Position numbers and translations under genes: made by a program. DNA of 6,760 nucleotides from Rhodospirillales bacterium. Lineage in GTDB: Bacteria > Pseudomonadota > Alphaproteobacteria > Rhodospirillales_A > JACZKS01. Under the pieces are notes generated by a model. That model had not been told where the DNA came from. It ran no database searches and worked only from the letters and a program-made list of their open reading frames with translations. The stretch spans positions 1 through 6,760 of the forward strand of contig JABGRG010000153.1 in assembly GCA_018648445.1 (NCBI GenBank). Reading direction: 5' to 3'. The first letter of the stretch is position 1. Every line of letters begins with the position of its first letter. Below, in pieces: positions 1-6,760 of the stretch.

Positions 1-776
1 CCTTCAGCACCAACGTGACCAGCGAGCACATCATCAAGGCTTCTCGACTGGTGTCCACGGTCACGGGGTTCGTGGTTCAGCCCAACAAGGCCATCGTCGG
101 GGCCAACGCGTTTGCCCATGAATCGGGCATTCATCAGGACGGCATGCTCAAGAACGCCCAGACTTACGAAATCATGACCCCGGAATCCGTCGGTCTCAGC
201 GCCTCGAAAATCGTTCTCGGCAAGCATTCGGGCCGCCATGCGTTCCGCGAAAAGCTGAAGGAGCTGGGTTACGACTTGGGCGACAACGCCGTGCAAGTTG
301 CCTTCAAGCGGTTCAAGGACCTGGCCGACATGAAGAAGGAGGTCTTTGACGACGATCTGGTCGCTTTGGTCGATGACGAGGTCGTGCGCACCAATGACCG
401 TTTGCGCATGATTTCCATGGAAATCATGTGCGGAACCAAGCACCGCCCGCCCAAGGCCGGGATGGAAATGGAAATCGATGGCGAGTTGAAATCGTGCGAC
501 TCGACCGGCGACGGACCCGTCGATGCCGCTTTCAACTGTGTGAAAGAGTTGTTCCCGCATGAGGCGCGGCTGCAACTCTATCAGGTTCACGCGGTCACCC
601 ACGGCACCGACGCCCAGGCCGAAGTGACCGTGCGCCTTGCCGAAGGGGGCAAGACGGTCAACGGTCAGGGAGCCGATACCGACACCATGGTGGCTTCCGT
701 CAAGGCCTATGTGAACGCCCTGAACAAACTTCTGGTTAAACGCGAAAAAACGGAACCGGCCGCAGTTTCCATGTAG
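1..776 (+). CDS. leuA: 2-isopropylmalate synthase, C-terminal half (5' end outside window)
   Basis: This enzyme condenses acetyl-CoA with 2-oxoisovalerate to give 2-isopropylmalate, the committed step of leucine synthesis in the cytoplasm. The frame is open from base 3 to the TAG at 774-776, giving 257 visible residues. Full-length bacterial LeuA is about 510-530 residues, so roughly half is missing at the left, including the N-terminal catalytic barrel and its HxH metal site. Visible family motifs are PNKAIVGANAFAHESGIHQDG-like sequence (bases about 84-143), YEIMTPESVG, and GKHSGRHAF. A C-terminal LeuA dimer/regulatory domain follows, including TGDGPVDAAF (E. coli has a similar GNGPVDA), where leucine feedback inhibition acts in this family. 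The protein ends in a basic tail. The motif order matches LeuA; the related citramalate and homocitrate synthases are less likely but not strictly excluded. The GTG at base 15 is internal and not a real start. Confidence 0.95.
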   Translation, partial: FSTNVTSEHIIKASRLVSTVTGFVVQPNKAIVGANAFAHESGIHQDGMLKNAQTYEIMTPESVGLSASKIVLGKHSGRHAFREKLKELGYDLGDNAVQVAFKRFKDLADMKKEVFDDDLVALVDDEVVRTNDRLRMISMEIMCGTKHRPPKAGMEMEIDGELKSCDSTGDGPVDAAFNCVKELFPHEARLQLYQVHAVTHGTDAQAEVTVRLAEGGKTVNGQGADTDTMVASVKAYVNALNKLLVKREKTEPAAVSM

Positions 777-826
777 AGTTGAGGATTGAAAGTAAATCCG
801 GGCTAGCGGCCTTGGAACGTGTACAT

Positions 827-832
827 TATAAA
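827..832 (+). promoter_or_regulatory. weak -10-like box upstream of mreB
   Basis: TATAAA at 827-832 is the best -10-like hexamer in the leuA-mreB gap and lies in a short AT-rich island (822-832). No convincing -35 sits at the right distance: TTGGAA at 812-817 is only 9 bases upstream. If the box is used, transcription would start near base 839, inside the left arm of the hairpin that follows. This is a guess from sequence only; the real mreB promoter could be elsewhere, including within leuA. Confidence 0.2.
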
Positions 833-834
833 GG

Positions 835-886
835 TCCCCAACGGTATCGGCGTATGGCGCGCCGGTATCGGTTGGGGATTTTGTTT
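835..886 (+). terminator. long hairpin plus T-run between leuA and mreB
   Basis: The outer arms TCCCCAAC (835-842) and GTTGGGGA (871-878) are perfectly complementary. The pairing continues inward between 843-852 and 860-869, with two G-U pairs and one bulged base (G870). This gives about 18 pairs around a 7-base loop (853-859). TTTTGTTT follows directly at 879-886. This fits an intrinsic terminator for leuA, whose stop is 58 bases upstream. Its right edge is only 18 bases before the mreB start codon, so it could also act as an attenuator or a 5' UTR structure for mreB. The element also contains a direct repeat of CGGTATCGG (842-850 and 863-871). Confidence 0.7.
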
Positions 887-898
887 ATCAGGTTGTGA

Positions 899-1959
<1,061 letters not shown>

Positions 1960-2001
1960 ACAGGTCGGTATTCAACGTTTCGAAGCTTCCATAGGCGCGA
2001 G

Positions 2002-2017
2002 TTAAAGTATATCTTAA
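2002..2017. promoter_or_regulatory. dyad TTAA-N2-TATA-N2-TTAA, possible operator
   Basis: TTAA at 2002-2005 and TTAA at 2014-2017 are placed symmetrically about TATA (2008-2011), with only the two-base spacers breaking the symmetry. The alphaproteobacterial regulator CtrA binds TTAA-N7-TTAA; here the spacing is 8, so a CtrA site is not supported as it stands. The dyad stands out against GC-rich surroundings and may be a binding site for an unknown regulator or simply AT-rich promoter DNA. Confidence 0.2.
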
Positions 2018-2082
2018 GGTTTTTTCTGGCAACCCTTGGATGGTTGGGGCTCCGCTATTGGAGTATTCACCGCTGAGGTATC

Positions 2083-2087
2083 GAGAG
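2083..2087 (+). promoter_or_regulatory. ribosome site for the TTG start of mreC
   Basis: GAGAG at 2083-2087 lies 7 bases before the TTG at 2095. A second purine patch, GAGGT (2075-2079), is 15 bases away and probably too far. The match to the usual GGAGG is weak. The start is fixed mainly by the stop codon at 2074-2076 and by the need to keep the membrane segment. Confidence 0.5.
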
Positions 2088-2094
2088 CAGTGCG

Positions 2095-2982
2095 TTGAAC
2101 GAGAATTTACGCCCAGTTAACCGGATCGCGGCGCCGATCAAGGGGCTTGCTCACCGGTTCGCCTATCTGGGCCTCATCGTAGCCGCGTTCGGCCTGATGA
2201 TGCTTGGCAAGGCGGATACCGTGACGGTCGAACGTTTTCGCGCCCAGGCGACCGATGCTTTCGCGCCTATTCTTGATGCCGTCTCGCGGCCCATCGCCAC
2301 CGTCAACGAAATCGTTACCGAAGCCCGGGAGTTGGCCGCGCTGCGGGTCGAAAACGCCCGCCTGCGCGAGGAACGCGCGCGGCTTTTGCAATGGCAGGCG
2401 GCTGGACGCAAACTCGAGGCGCAGAATGCGGCCCTGCGCGATCTTTTGAATTTCATTCCGCGCGAGGCCAAGGCCTTCATTTCGGCCCGCGTGATCGCCG
2501 ATTCCGGCGGCGCATTCGCCCATAGCCTAATTCTGAATTCGGGCGAACGCGACGGCGTTCGTCGCGGTCAGGCGGTGGTTTCCGGCGACGGACTGATCGG
2601 GCGGGTTATCGGTGTGGGGTCGCGCTCATCGCGGGTTTTGCTGATTACCGATCTTAACTCGCGCATCCCCGTGATTACCGAACAAAGCCGCACACGGGCC
2701 GTGCTGGCGGGCAACAACTCGGTCAGACCGGTCTTGAAGCATCTGCCTGCGGGAATATTCGTCGTGCCCGGAGAACGCATCGTTACTTCGGGAGACGGCG
2801 GCGCTTTTCCGGCCGGACTGCCGGTCGGGGTGGTCGTATCCGTCAGTGATCGCGGTATCGGCGTTCAGCCTTTTGTTGCTTCCGACCGCGTTGAATATGT
2901 TCGGGTCGTCGACTACGGCGCCGACGCCGGGGTCCCCTCGGGTCGGACGGCTGCGGCAAGGCCCGCCGTTCAAGAGGACTAA
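2095..2982 (+). CDS. mreC: rod shape-determining protein MreC
   Basis: MreC is a bitopic inner-membrane protein whose periplasmic part binds PBP2 and switches the elongasome on. The product is 295 residues, within the usual range. Residues 1-20 are cytoplasmic and basic. Residues about 21-38 (AYLGLIVAAFGLMMLGKAD region) form the single membrane helix. Residues about 72-118 are a charged heptad-like stretch rich in E, R, L and A, matching the dimerising coiled coil. Residues about 125-275 are the tandem beta-barrel domain, with ILNSGERDGVRRGQAVV (146-162), GLIGRV (166-171) and ITDLNSRIPV (184-193), all typical of MreC. A short Pro/Ala-rich tail follows. The start is TTG: the frame is closed at 2074-2076 and the next ATG (codon 35) would delete the membrane helix. 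The stop TAA is 5 bases before mreD. Confidence 0.95.
   Translation: MNENLRPVNRIAAPIKGLAHRFAYLGLIVAAFGLMMLGKADTVTVERFRAQATDAFAPILDAVSRPIATVNEIVTEARELAALRVENARLREERARLLQWQAAGRKLEAQNAALRDLLNFIPREAKAFISARVIADSGGAFAHSLILNSGERDGVRRGQAVVSGDGLIGRVIGVGSRSSRVLLITDLNSRIPVITEQSRTRAVLAGNNSVRPVLKHLPAGIFVVPGERIVTSGDGGAFPAGLPVGVVVSVSDRGIGVQPFVASDRVEYVRVVDYGADAGVPSGRTAAARPAVQED
2973..2978 (+). promoter_or_regulatory. ribosome site of mreD inside the end of mreC
   Basis: AGAGGA at 2973-2978 lies 9 bases before the mreD ATG and overlaps the last codons of mreC. Ribosomes finishing mreC would uncover or reuse it, which fits translational coupling. Confidence 0.6.
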
Positions 2983-2987
2983 TCAGT

Positions 2988-3503
2988 ATGAAACCCTCGA
3001 TCTGGCTGCGGCTTGATCATTGGGCACGCAGGCTGACGCCGTTCGGGCTTTCGTTGCTGCTGGTCGTGATCAACGTCCTTCCCCTGCACATACCGAGTTT
3101 TGCGCGGGTGTCGCCGATCCTGGCCATGATCGCGGTCTACCATTGGGCGATCTACCGGCCGGATTTGATGCCCGCCTACGCCGTATTCGTTATCGGATTT
3201 TTGCACGATTTGCTTTCCGGCGTTCCCATGGGGATCCATGCGCTGGTGTTTCTCAGCGTCTACGGCGTCGTCATCTGGCAACGCAGGTTTCTGGTTGGCA
3301 AGTCGTTCATCATTGCCTGGCTGGGGTTCGCCATCGTCGGCACCGGGGCTGCGGTCCAGAGCTGGGTGCTGATTTCGGCTTTTAACGGGACCCTGGTTGA
3401 TCCGCGCGCGCTTGTTTATCAATACGCGCTGACCTTCGGGTTTTACCCAATCCTGGCGTGGGCGTTTCTTCGCTGGCAGCAGGCTTTCCTGAAAGCGGAA
3501 TGA
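2988..3503 (+). CDS. mreD: rod shape-determining protein MreD
   Basis: MreD is a small polytopic inner-membrane partner of MreC in the elongasome; it is thought to modulate MreC-PBP2 interaction. The product is 171 residues, normal for MreD, and very hydrophobic. Likely membrane segments lie at about residues 19-35, 42-56, 62-76, 85-97, 108-132 and 146-162. The family signature is visible as GFLHDLLSG (70-78), followed by VPMGIHAL (79-86), corresponding to the conserved G-D-SG-PLG-AL pattern. The N-terminus is basic (WARR). The ATG at 2988 has a good ribosome site and sits 5 bases after the mreC stop. The TGA at 3501-3503 overlaps the mrdA start. Identification rests on the motif, size and position between mreC and mrdA, which agree. 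Confidence 0.93.
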   Translation: MKPSIWLRLDHWARRLTPFGLSLLLVVINVLPLHIPSFARVSPILAMIAVYHWAIYRPDLMPAYAVFVIGFLHDLLSGVPMGIHALVFLSVYGVVIWQRRFLVGKSFIIAWLGFAIVGTGAAVQSWVLISAFNGTLVDPRALVYQYALTFGFYPILAWAFLRWQQAFLKAE

Positions 3504-5434
3504 CGACCATGCACCGGGATCAGGATCGCCAGAAATTCTTCAATCGGCGCATGGCCATATTGGCGGGCGGCAAGGCCCTGCTGCTCTCGGCGCTGGTCGG
3601 GCGAATGTACTATCTTCAGGTTATCGAGGCCGATAAGTACAAAACGCTGGCCGACGAGAACCGGATCAACCTGAAACTTCTTCCCCCGCCGCGCGGGTAT
3701 GTCATCGACCGCCGTGGCCTGCCGGTGGCCGAGAACCGTCAGAACTATCGGGTTCTGGTGGTCCGCGAACAGGCCGGCGACGTCGAGGCCACGCTGGAGC
3801 GCCTGCGCGAGGTTATCGAGGTCGGCGAGGGCGAAAAACGCCGTATCCTTCGCGAAGTCCGGCGCAAACGTAGCTTCGTGCCGGTTACGGTGCGCGAAAA
3901 CCTCAATTGGGAGGAGGTCGCGCGCATTGAGGTCAACGCGCCGGACCTGCCCGGCATATCTATCGACGAAGGTCAGAGCCGACATTACCCATACCCGGAA
4001 TCGACGGCCCATATTCTCGGCTATGTGGCGGCAGTCTCGGAAAAAGAGTTGTCCGGTGACCCGCTGCTGGAGCTTCCGGGCTTTCGCATCGGCAAGGCTG
4101 GTATTGAAAGGGTCTACGATCTTGCCCTTCGCGGAACCGGCGGAAACAGTCAGGTGGAGGTCAACGCCTTCGGTCGGGTTATTCGCGAGTTGGCGCGAAC
4201 CGAAGGCCAGCCGGGACAGGAAATCGCCTTAACCATCGACCTTCAATTGCAGGAAATGATCACCCGCAGATTGGCCGATGAAAGTGCGTCCGTGGTCGTC
4301 ATCGACGTTCATTCCGGCGAAATTCTGGCCATGGTGTCGACGCCCAGTTTCGACCCCAACGCCTTCAACAGGGGGCTTAGCGTCGAGGAATGGCGCGCGT
4401 TGACGTCCAACCCCAAATCGCCGCTCAGCAACAAGGCGATCGCCGGTCAATACGCGCCGGGATCGACCTTCAAGATGGTGGTAGCCCTGGCTGCGCTGGA
4501 AAAGGGTGTGGTTTCGCCGGGCCAGAAGATTTTTTGCAAGGGGTCTGTCGATCTCGGCAACGCGACGTTCCATTGCTGGAAAAAACACGGACACGGCTGG
4601 ATGGATTTGAAACAAGCGATTGCCCAGTCCTGCGATGTCTATTTTTACGAAATTGCCAAGCGCACGGGTATTGATACCATTTCGGCAATGGCCAGGCGTT
4701 TTGGTTTGGGGCAAAGGCTGGGGATTGATTTGCCCGGCGAGAAGGGGGGGCTGATGCCGACCCGCGACTGGAAGAACGCCACCATCGGCGTGCCCTGGCA
4801 GGTGGGCGAGACCCTGATTTCGGGCATCGGACAGGGCTTTGTGCTGACGACGCCGCTGCAGCTCGCGGTGATGACCGCCAGACTCGCCAACGGCGGATTT
4901 GCGGTAACACCTTATCTGACCCGCGACATGATTGACGAAAACGGCGTTTCGGTACGCAAACCCCATGAATTGGCACGTATCAAGGTGGCGCCCCGCCACT
5001 TGGATTTCGTGCGCAACGCCATGGTCGAGGTGGTCAACGGGCCGCGCGGAACTGCGCGTTCTTCGGCGATTACCGAGAAAGGTTTCGAAATGGGCGGCAA
5101 GACCGGCACCGCCCAGGTTCGCCGCATCAGCAAAAGCGAACGCGAGGTGGGCGTTGTCAAAAACAAGGATCTTCCGTGGCTGGAGCGCGATCATGCCTTG
5201 TTCGTGGGGTTTGCTCCGGTGGAAAAGCCGCGCTACGCGGTTTCTGTGGTTGTCGGGCACGGCGGCGGCGGCTCCAGTGTGGCGGCTCCCATCGCCCGGG
5301 ATGTATTGAAAGAAGTGCAACGGCGTGGGTTGGAGCGCGATCCTGCGGTGTCTGAAAAGAGCGCCAGGATTGCCGATCCGCCGGTATCCGAAAAAAGCGC
5401 CCGGATTGCTGGTCCGGGCGGACCGGAGGGCTGA
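3500..5434 (+). CDS. mrdA: penicillin-binding protein 2, elongasome D,D-transpeptidase
   Basis: PBP2 is the class B transpeptidase that crosslinks peptidoglycan strands made by RodA during elongation; it is anchored in the inner membrane and acts in the periplasm. From the ATG at 3500 the product is 644 residues. Domains: short basic cytoplasmic end, membrane helix about 18-42, PBP dimer/pedestal domain about 60-240 (PRGYVIDRRGLPVAENR, GKAGIERVYDLALRG), then transpeptidase domain about 265-605. The three active-site motifs are intact: STFK (nucleophile S322, K325), SCD (377-379, the S-x-D form usual in PBP2 rather than S-x-N), and KTGT (534-537). Cys346 and Cys359 with a nearby HGHG lie between the first two motifs. 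ATG 3500 is chosen because it overlaps the mreD stop as ATGA. ATG 3509 is a real alternative; the GTG at 3458 would give an unlikely 46-base overlap. An unusual repeated tail ends the protein (see the repeat entry). Confidence 0.96.
   Translation: MTTMHRDQDRQKFFNRRMAILAGGKALLLSALVGRMYYLQVIEADKYKTLADENRINLKLLPPPRGYVIDRRGLPVAENRQNYRVLVVREQAGDVEATLERLREVIEVGEGEKRRILREVRRKRSFVPVTVRENLNWEEVARIEVNAPDLPGISIDEGQSRHYPYPESTAHILGYVAAVSEKELSGDPLLELPGFRIGKAGIERVYDLALRGTGGNSQVEVNAFGRVIRELARTEGQPGQEIALTIDLQLQEMITRRLADESASVVVIDVHSGEILAMVSTPSFDPNAFNRGLSVEEWRALTSNPKSPLSNKAIAGQYAPGSTFKMVVALAALEKGVVSPGQKIFCKGSVDLGNATFHCWKKHGHGWMDLKQAIAQSCDVYFYEIAKRTGIDTISAMARRFGLGQRLGIDLPGEKGGLMPTRDWKNATIGVPWQVGETLISGIGQGFVLTTPLQLAVMTARLANGGFAVTPYLTRDMIDENGVSVRKPHELARIKVAPRHLDFVRNAMVEVVNGPRGTARSSAITEKGFEMGGKTGTAQVRRISKSEREVGVVKNKDLPWLERDHALFVGFAPVEKPRYAVSVVVGHGGGGSSVAAPIARDVLKEVQRRGLERDPAVSEKSARIADPPVSEKSARIAGPGGPEG
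5339..5410 (+). repeat. two-copy 36-bp coding tandem repeat at the end of mrdA
   Basis: Units 5339-5374 and 5375-5410 each encode a 12-residue block, DP(A/P)VSEKSARIA, at residues 614-625 and 626-637 of PBP2. By eye the units agree at 29 of 36 bases. Six of the seven differences are synonymous, the exception being Ala/Pro at the third codon. The block lies after the transpeptidase domain and before a short Gly/Pro-rich end. It looks like an in-frame duplication; its role is unknown. Confidence 0.85.
5425..5429 (+). promoter_or_regulatory. ribosome site of rodA inside the end of mrdA
   Basis: GGAGG at 5425-5429 is a perfect core match, 10 bases before the ATG at 5440 and just before the mrdA stop. 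A second in-frame ATG at 5446 would be 16 bases away, so 5440 is preferred. A small inverted repeat (GGTCC 5411-5415, GGACC 5420-5424) lies immediately upstream and could hinder or frame access to it. Confidence 0.65.
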
Positions 5435-5439
5435 GAGAG

Positions 5440-6591
5440 ATGGCGATGGGCGAAGAAGGCTTCGGTCGTGGGCATTTGTCGATCGGCCGCAAACTGTGGC
5501 AGATCCATTGGCTGTTCGTATTGCTGGTTTGCGCCACGGCAGCCATCGGCATCGCCATGCTGTATTCCGCCGCCAACGGCAGTTTCGATCCGTGGGCCTC
5601 GCGCCAGACCCTTCGTTTCGGGGTCGGCGTGGGGGTTTTGATCGTCGTCGCCCTGATCGATGTTAGGTTCTGGTTCAAGTATGCCTACGCATTCTATTTT
5701 CTGGCGCTGGTTTTGTTGGCGGCCGTCGAGGTCGCCGGGTCCATCGGCATGGGGGCACAGCGCTGGATCAGCCTTGGTCCGGCCAACGTTCAGCCCTCGG
5801 AAGTCATGAAGATTGGCCTCATCCTGGCGCTCGCGCGGTTTTTCCACGGGCGGTCGGTCGAAGAAGTGGGAAATCCGGTTTATCTGATTGTGCCGCTGCT
5901 TCTGGTAATTGCGCCGGTGGCTCTGGTGCTGCGACAACCGGATTTGGGAACAGCCGGAATTCTGATTATGGCGTCGGGCGCCCTCTTTTTCCTGGCGGGC
6001 GTCCGGGTTTGGAAATTCGCGGTGGTCGCCGTGGCGGGGCTGGCGGCTATACCCGTTATCTGGCAGTTTTTGTTCGAATATCAGAAGAAGCGTGTGTTGT
6101 TCTTTCTAAATCCCGAAAGCGATCCGCTGGGCTCCGGCTATCACATTATCCAGTCGAAAATCGCCTTAGGCTCCGGCGGCCTGTTCGGCAAGGGATTTTT
6201 GCAAGGCACCCAGTCGCACCTGAGTTTCCTTCCCGAAAAACAAACCGATTTCATTTTCACCATGCTGGCCGAGGAATTCGGTTTGGTCGGCGGGTTGGTG
6301 CTGATCGGCTTGTATCTGCTGTTGTTGATTTATGGTTTCGCCATCTCGCTGCGCTCGCGCAACCAGTTCGGCCGTATCGTCGGCATGGGCATCACCACCA
6401 TCTTCTTCCTCTATATCTTCATCAACATCGCCATGGTTATGGGCCTGATCCCCGTGGTCGGCGCGCCGTTGCCGCTTATTTCCTACGGCGGAACGGCGAT
6501 GGTCTCGCTGCTGTTTGGGTTTGGGCTTTTGATGGGCGTCTACGTCCACCGAGACGTCACCATCGGACGGCGCGGCGGCGAGGACTCGTAG
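5440..6591 (+). CDS. rodA: RodA, SEDS-family peptidoglycan glycosyltransferase
   Basis: RodA polymerises lipid II into glycan strands during elongation and works as a pair with PBP2, encoded just upstream. The product is 383 residues, typical, with a basic cytoplasmic N-terminus and about ten membrane helices. SEDS motifs seen in order: RWISLGPANVQPSEVMK (108-124), RQPDLGTA (165-172), the YHIIQSKIALGSGGLFGKG stretch (234-252), FLPEKQTDFIF (263-273), and PLPLISYGGTA (343-353). The aspartate in TDFIF (D270) corresponds to the catalytically essential aspartate described for RodA proteins. FtsW is the main alternative, since it is the same family, but the neighbouring mre-mrdA genes and the QPDLGT and PEKQTDFIF forms favour RodA. 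The start lies 5 bases after the mrdA stop, so co-translation is likely. No clear terminator follows; only a weak AT-rich fold near 6602-6617 is visible. Confidence 0.96.
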   Translation: MAMGEEGFGRGHLSIGRKLWQIHWLFVLLVCATAAIGIAMLYSAANGSFDPWASRQTLRFGVGVGVLIVVALIDVRFWFKYAYAFYFLALVLLAAVEVAGSIGMGAQRWISLGPANVQPSEVMKIGLILALARFFHGRSVEEVGNPVYLIVPLLLVIAPVALVLRQPDLGTAGILIMASGALFFLAGVRVWKFAVVAVAGLAAIPVIWQFLFEYQKKRVLFFLNPESDPLGSGYHIIQSKIALGSGGLFGKGFLQGTQSHLSFLPEKQTDFIFTMLAEEFGLVGGLVLIGLYLLLLIYGFAISLRSRNQFGRIVGMGITTIFFLYIFINIAMVMGLIPVVGAPLPLISYGGTAMVSLLFGFGLLMGVYVHRDVTIGRRGGEDS

Positions 6592-6640
6592 GGCGCAAAA
6601 AGGATTTTCATAAAACCGGACGAAAAGCCGACGGAACGTA

Positions 6641-6669
6641 TCGACAAGCGAAGCATGCTTTGGTATACG
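6641..6669 (+). promoter_or_regulatory. sigma-70-type promoter for tRNA-Lys
   Basis: TCGACA (6641-6646; 5 of 6 to TTGACA) and TATACG (6664-6669; 4 of 6 to TATAAT) are separated by exactly 17 bases. A TGG at 6661-6663 adds an extended -10 element. The predicted start near 6676 leaves a short leader before the mature tRNA at 6686. The spacer contains a perfect palindrome, AAGCATGCTT (6651-6660). Position directly before a tRNA, with a GC-rich stretch after the -10, fits a stable-RNA promoter. Confidence 0.6.
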
Positions 6670-6685
6670 ACCGCTCTGACCTTTG

Positions 6686-6760
<75 letters not shown>

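Noticed and set aside
811..843. Possible heat-shock (sigma-32) or EcfG-type promoter: CTTGGAA or GGAAC upstream of CCCCAAC
   Set aside because: The downstream element does not match CCCCATNT or CGTT at the expected spacing, and the CCCC is explained as a hairpin arm.
3458..3500. Earlier GTG start for mrdA at 3458
   Set aside because: It would add 14 residues encoded within mreD and a 46-base overlap; the ATG at 3500 or 3509 fits the family N-terminus better.
4229..5320. Long antisense open frame (363 codons) opposite mrdA
   Set aside because: It lies entirely opposite the strongly supported PBP2 transpeptidase domain, its composition (rich in H, R, G, Q) is typical of the complement of GC-rich codons, and it has no recognisable motif.
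5411..5424. GGTCC/GGACC inverted repeat near the mrdA end as a terminator
   Set aside because: The stem is only 5 pairs, there is no T-run, and rodA follows within 16 bases, so termination here is unlikely.

Overview
The window looks like a chromosomal segment of a GC-rich alphaproteobacterium, with Rhodospirillales-type the best guess. The codons favour G or C in the third position. The protein sequences match alphaproteobacterial versions of the families. As far as I recall, leuA next to the mre cluster is also seen in that class. I could not run a database search, so the taxonomic placement is inference.

Layout, all on the + strand: (1) the 3' half of leuA (2-isopropylmalate synthase), cut by the left edge; (2) a 128-base gap with a long hairpin followed by a T-run, which I read as the leuA terminator, close to a weak AT-rich promoter-like box; (3) mreB; (4) a 149-base AT-richer gap with a small hairpin over the mreB stop and a TTAA/TATA/TTAA dyad; (5) mreC with a TTG start; (6) mreD, 5 bases after mreC; (7) mrdA (PBP2), overlapping mreD by ATGA; (8) rodA, 5 bases after mrdA; (9) a 94-base gap with a good sigma-70-type promoter; (10) a tRNA-Lys(CTT) running to the right edge.

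mreB, mreC, mreD, mrdA and rodA together encode the core of the elongasome (Rod complex). MreB filaments on the inner face of the membrane orient the complex. MreC and MreD link it to the periplasm and activate it. RodA polymerises glycan strands from lipid II, and PBP2 crosslinks them. The tight mreC-mreD-mrdA-rodA spacing indicates one co-translated unit. leuA is metabolically unrelated and appears to be a separate transcription unit ending at the hairpin.

I do not see a new kind of system here: this is a conserved housekeeping locus. The points worth a second look are small. They are a 12-residue tandem repeat at the PBP2 C-terminus whose two copies differ almost only at synonymous sites, a tRNA-Lys with two mismatched stem positions, the hairpin in front of mreB, and the mreB-mreC gap with its unexplained dyad.
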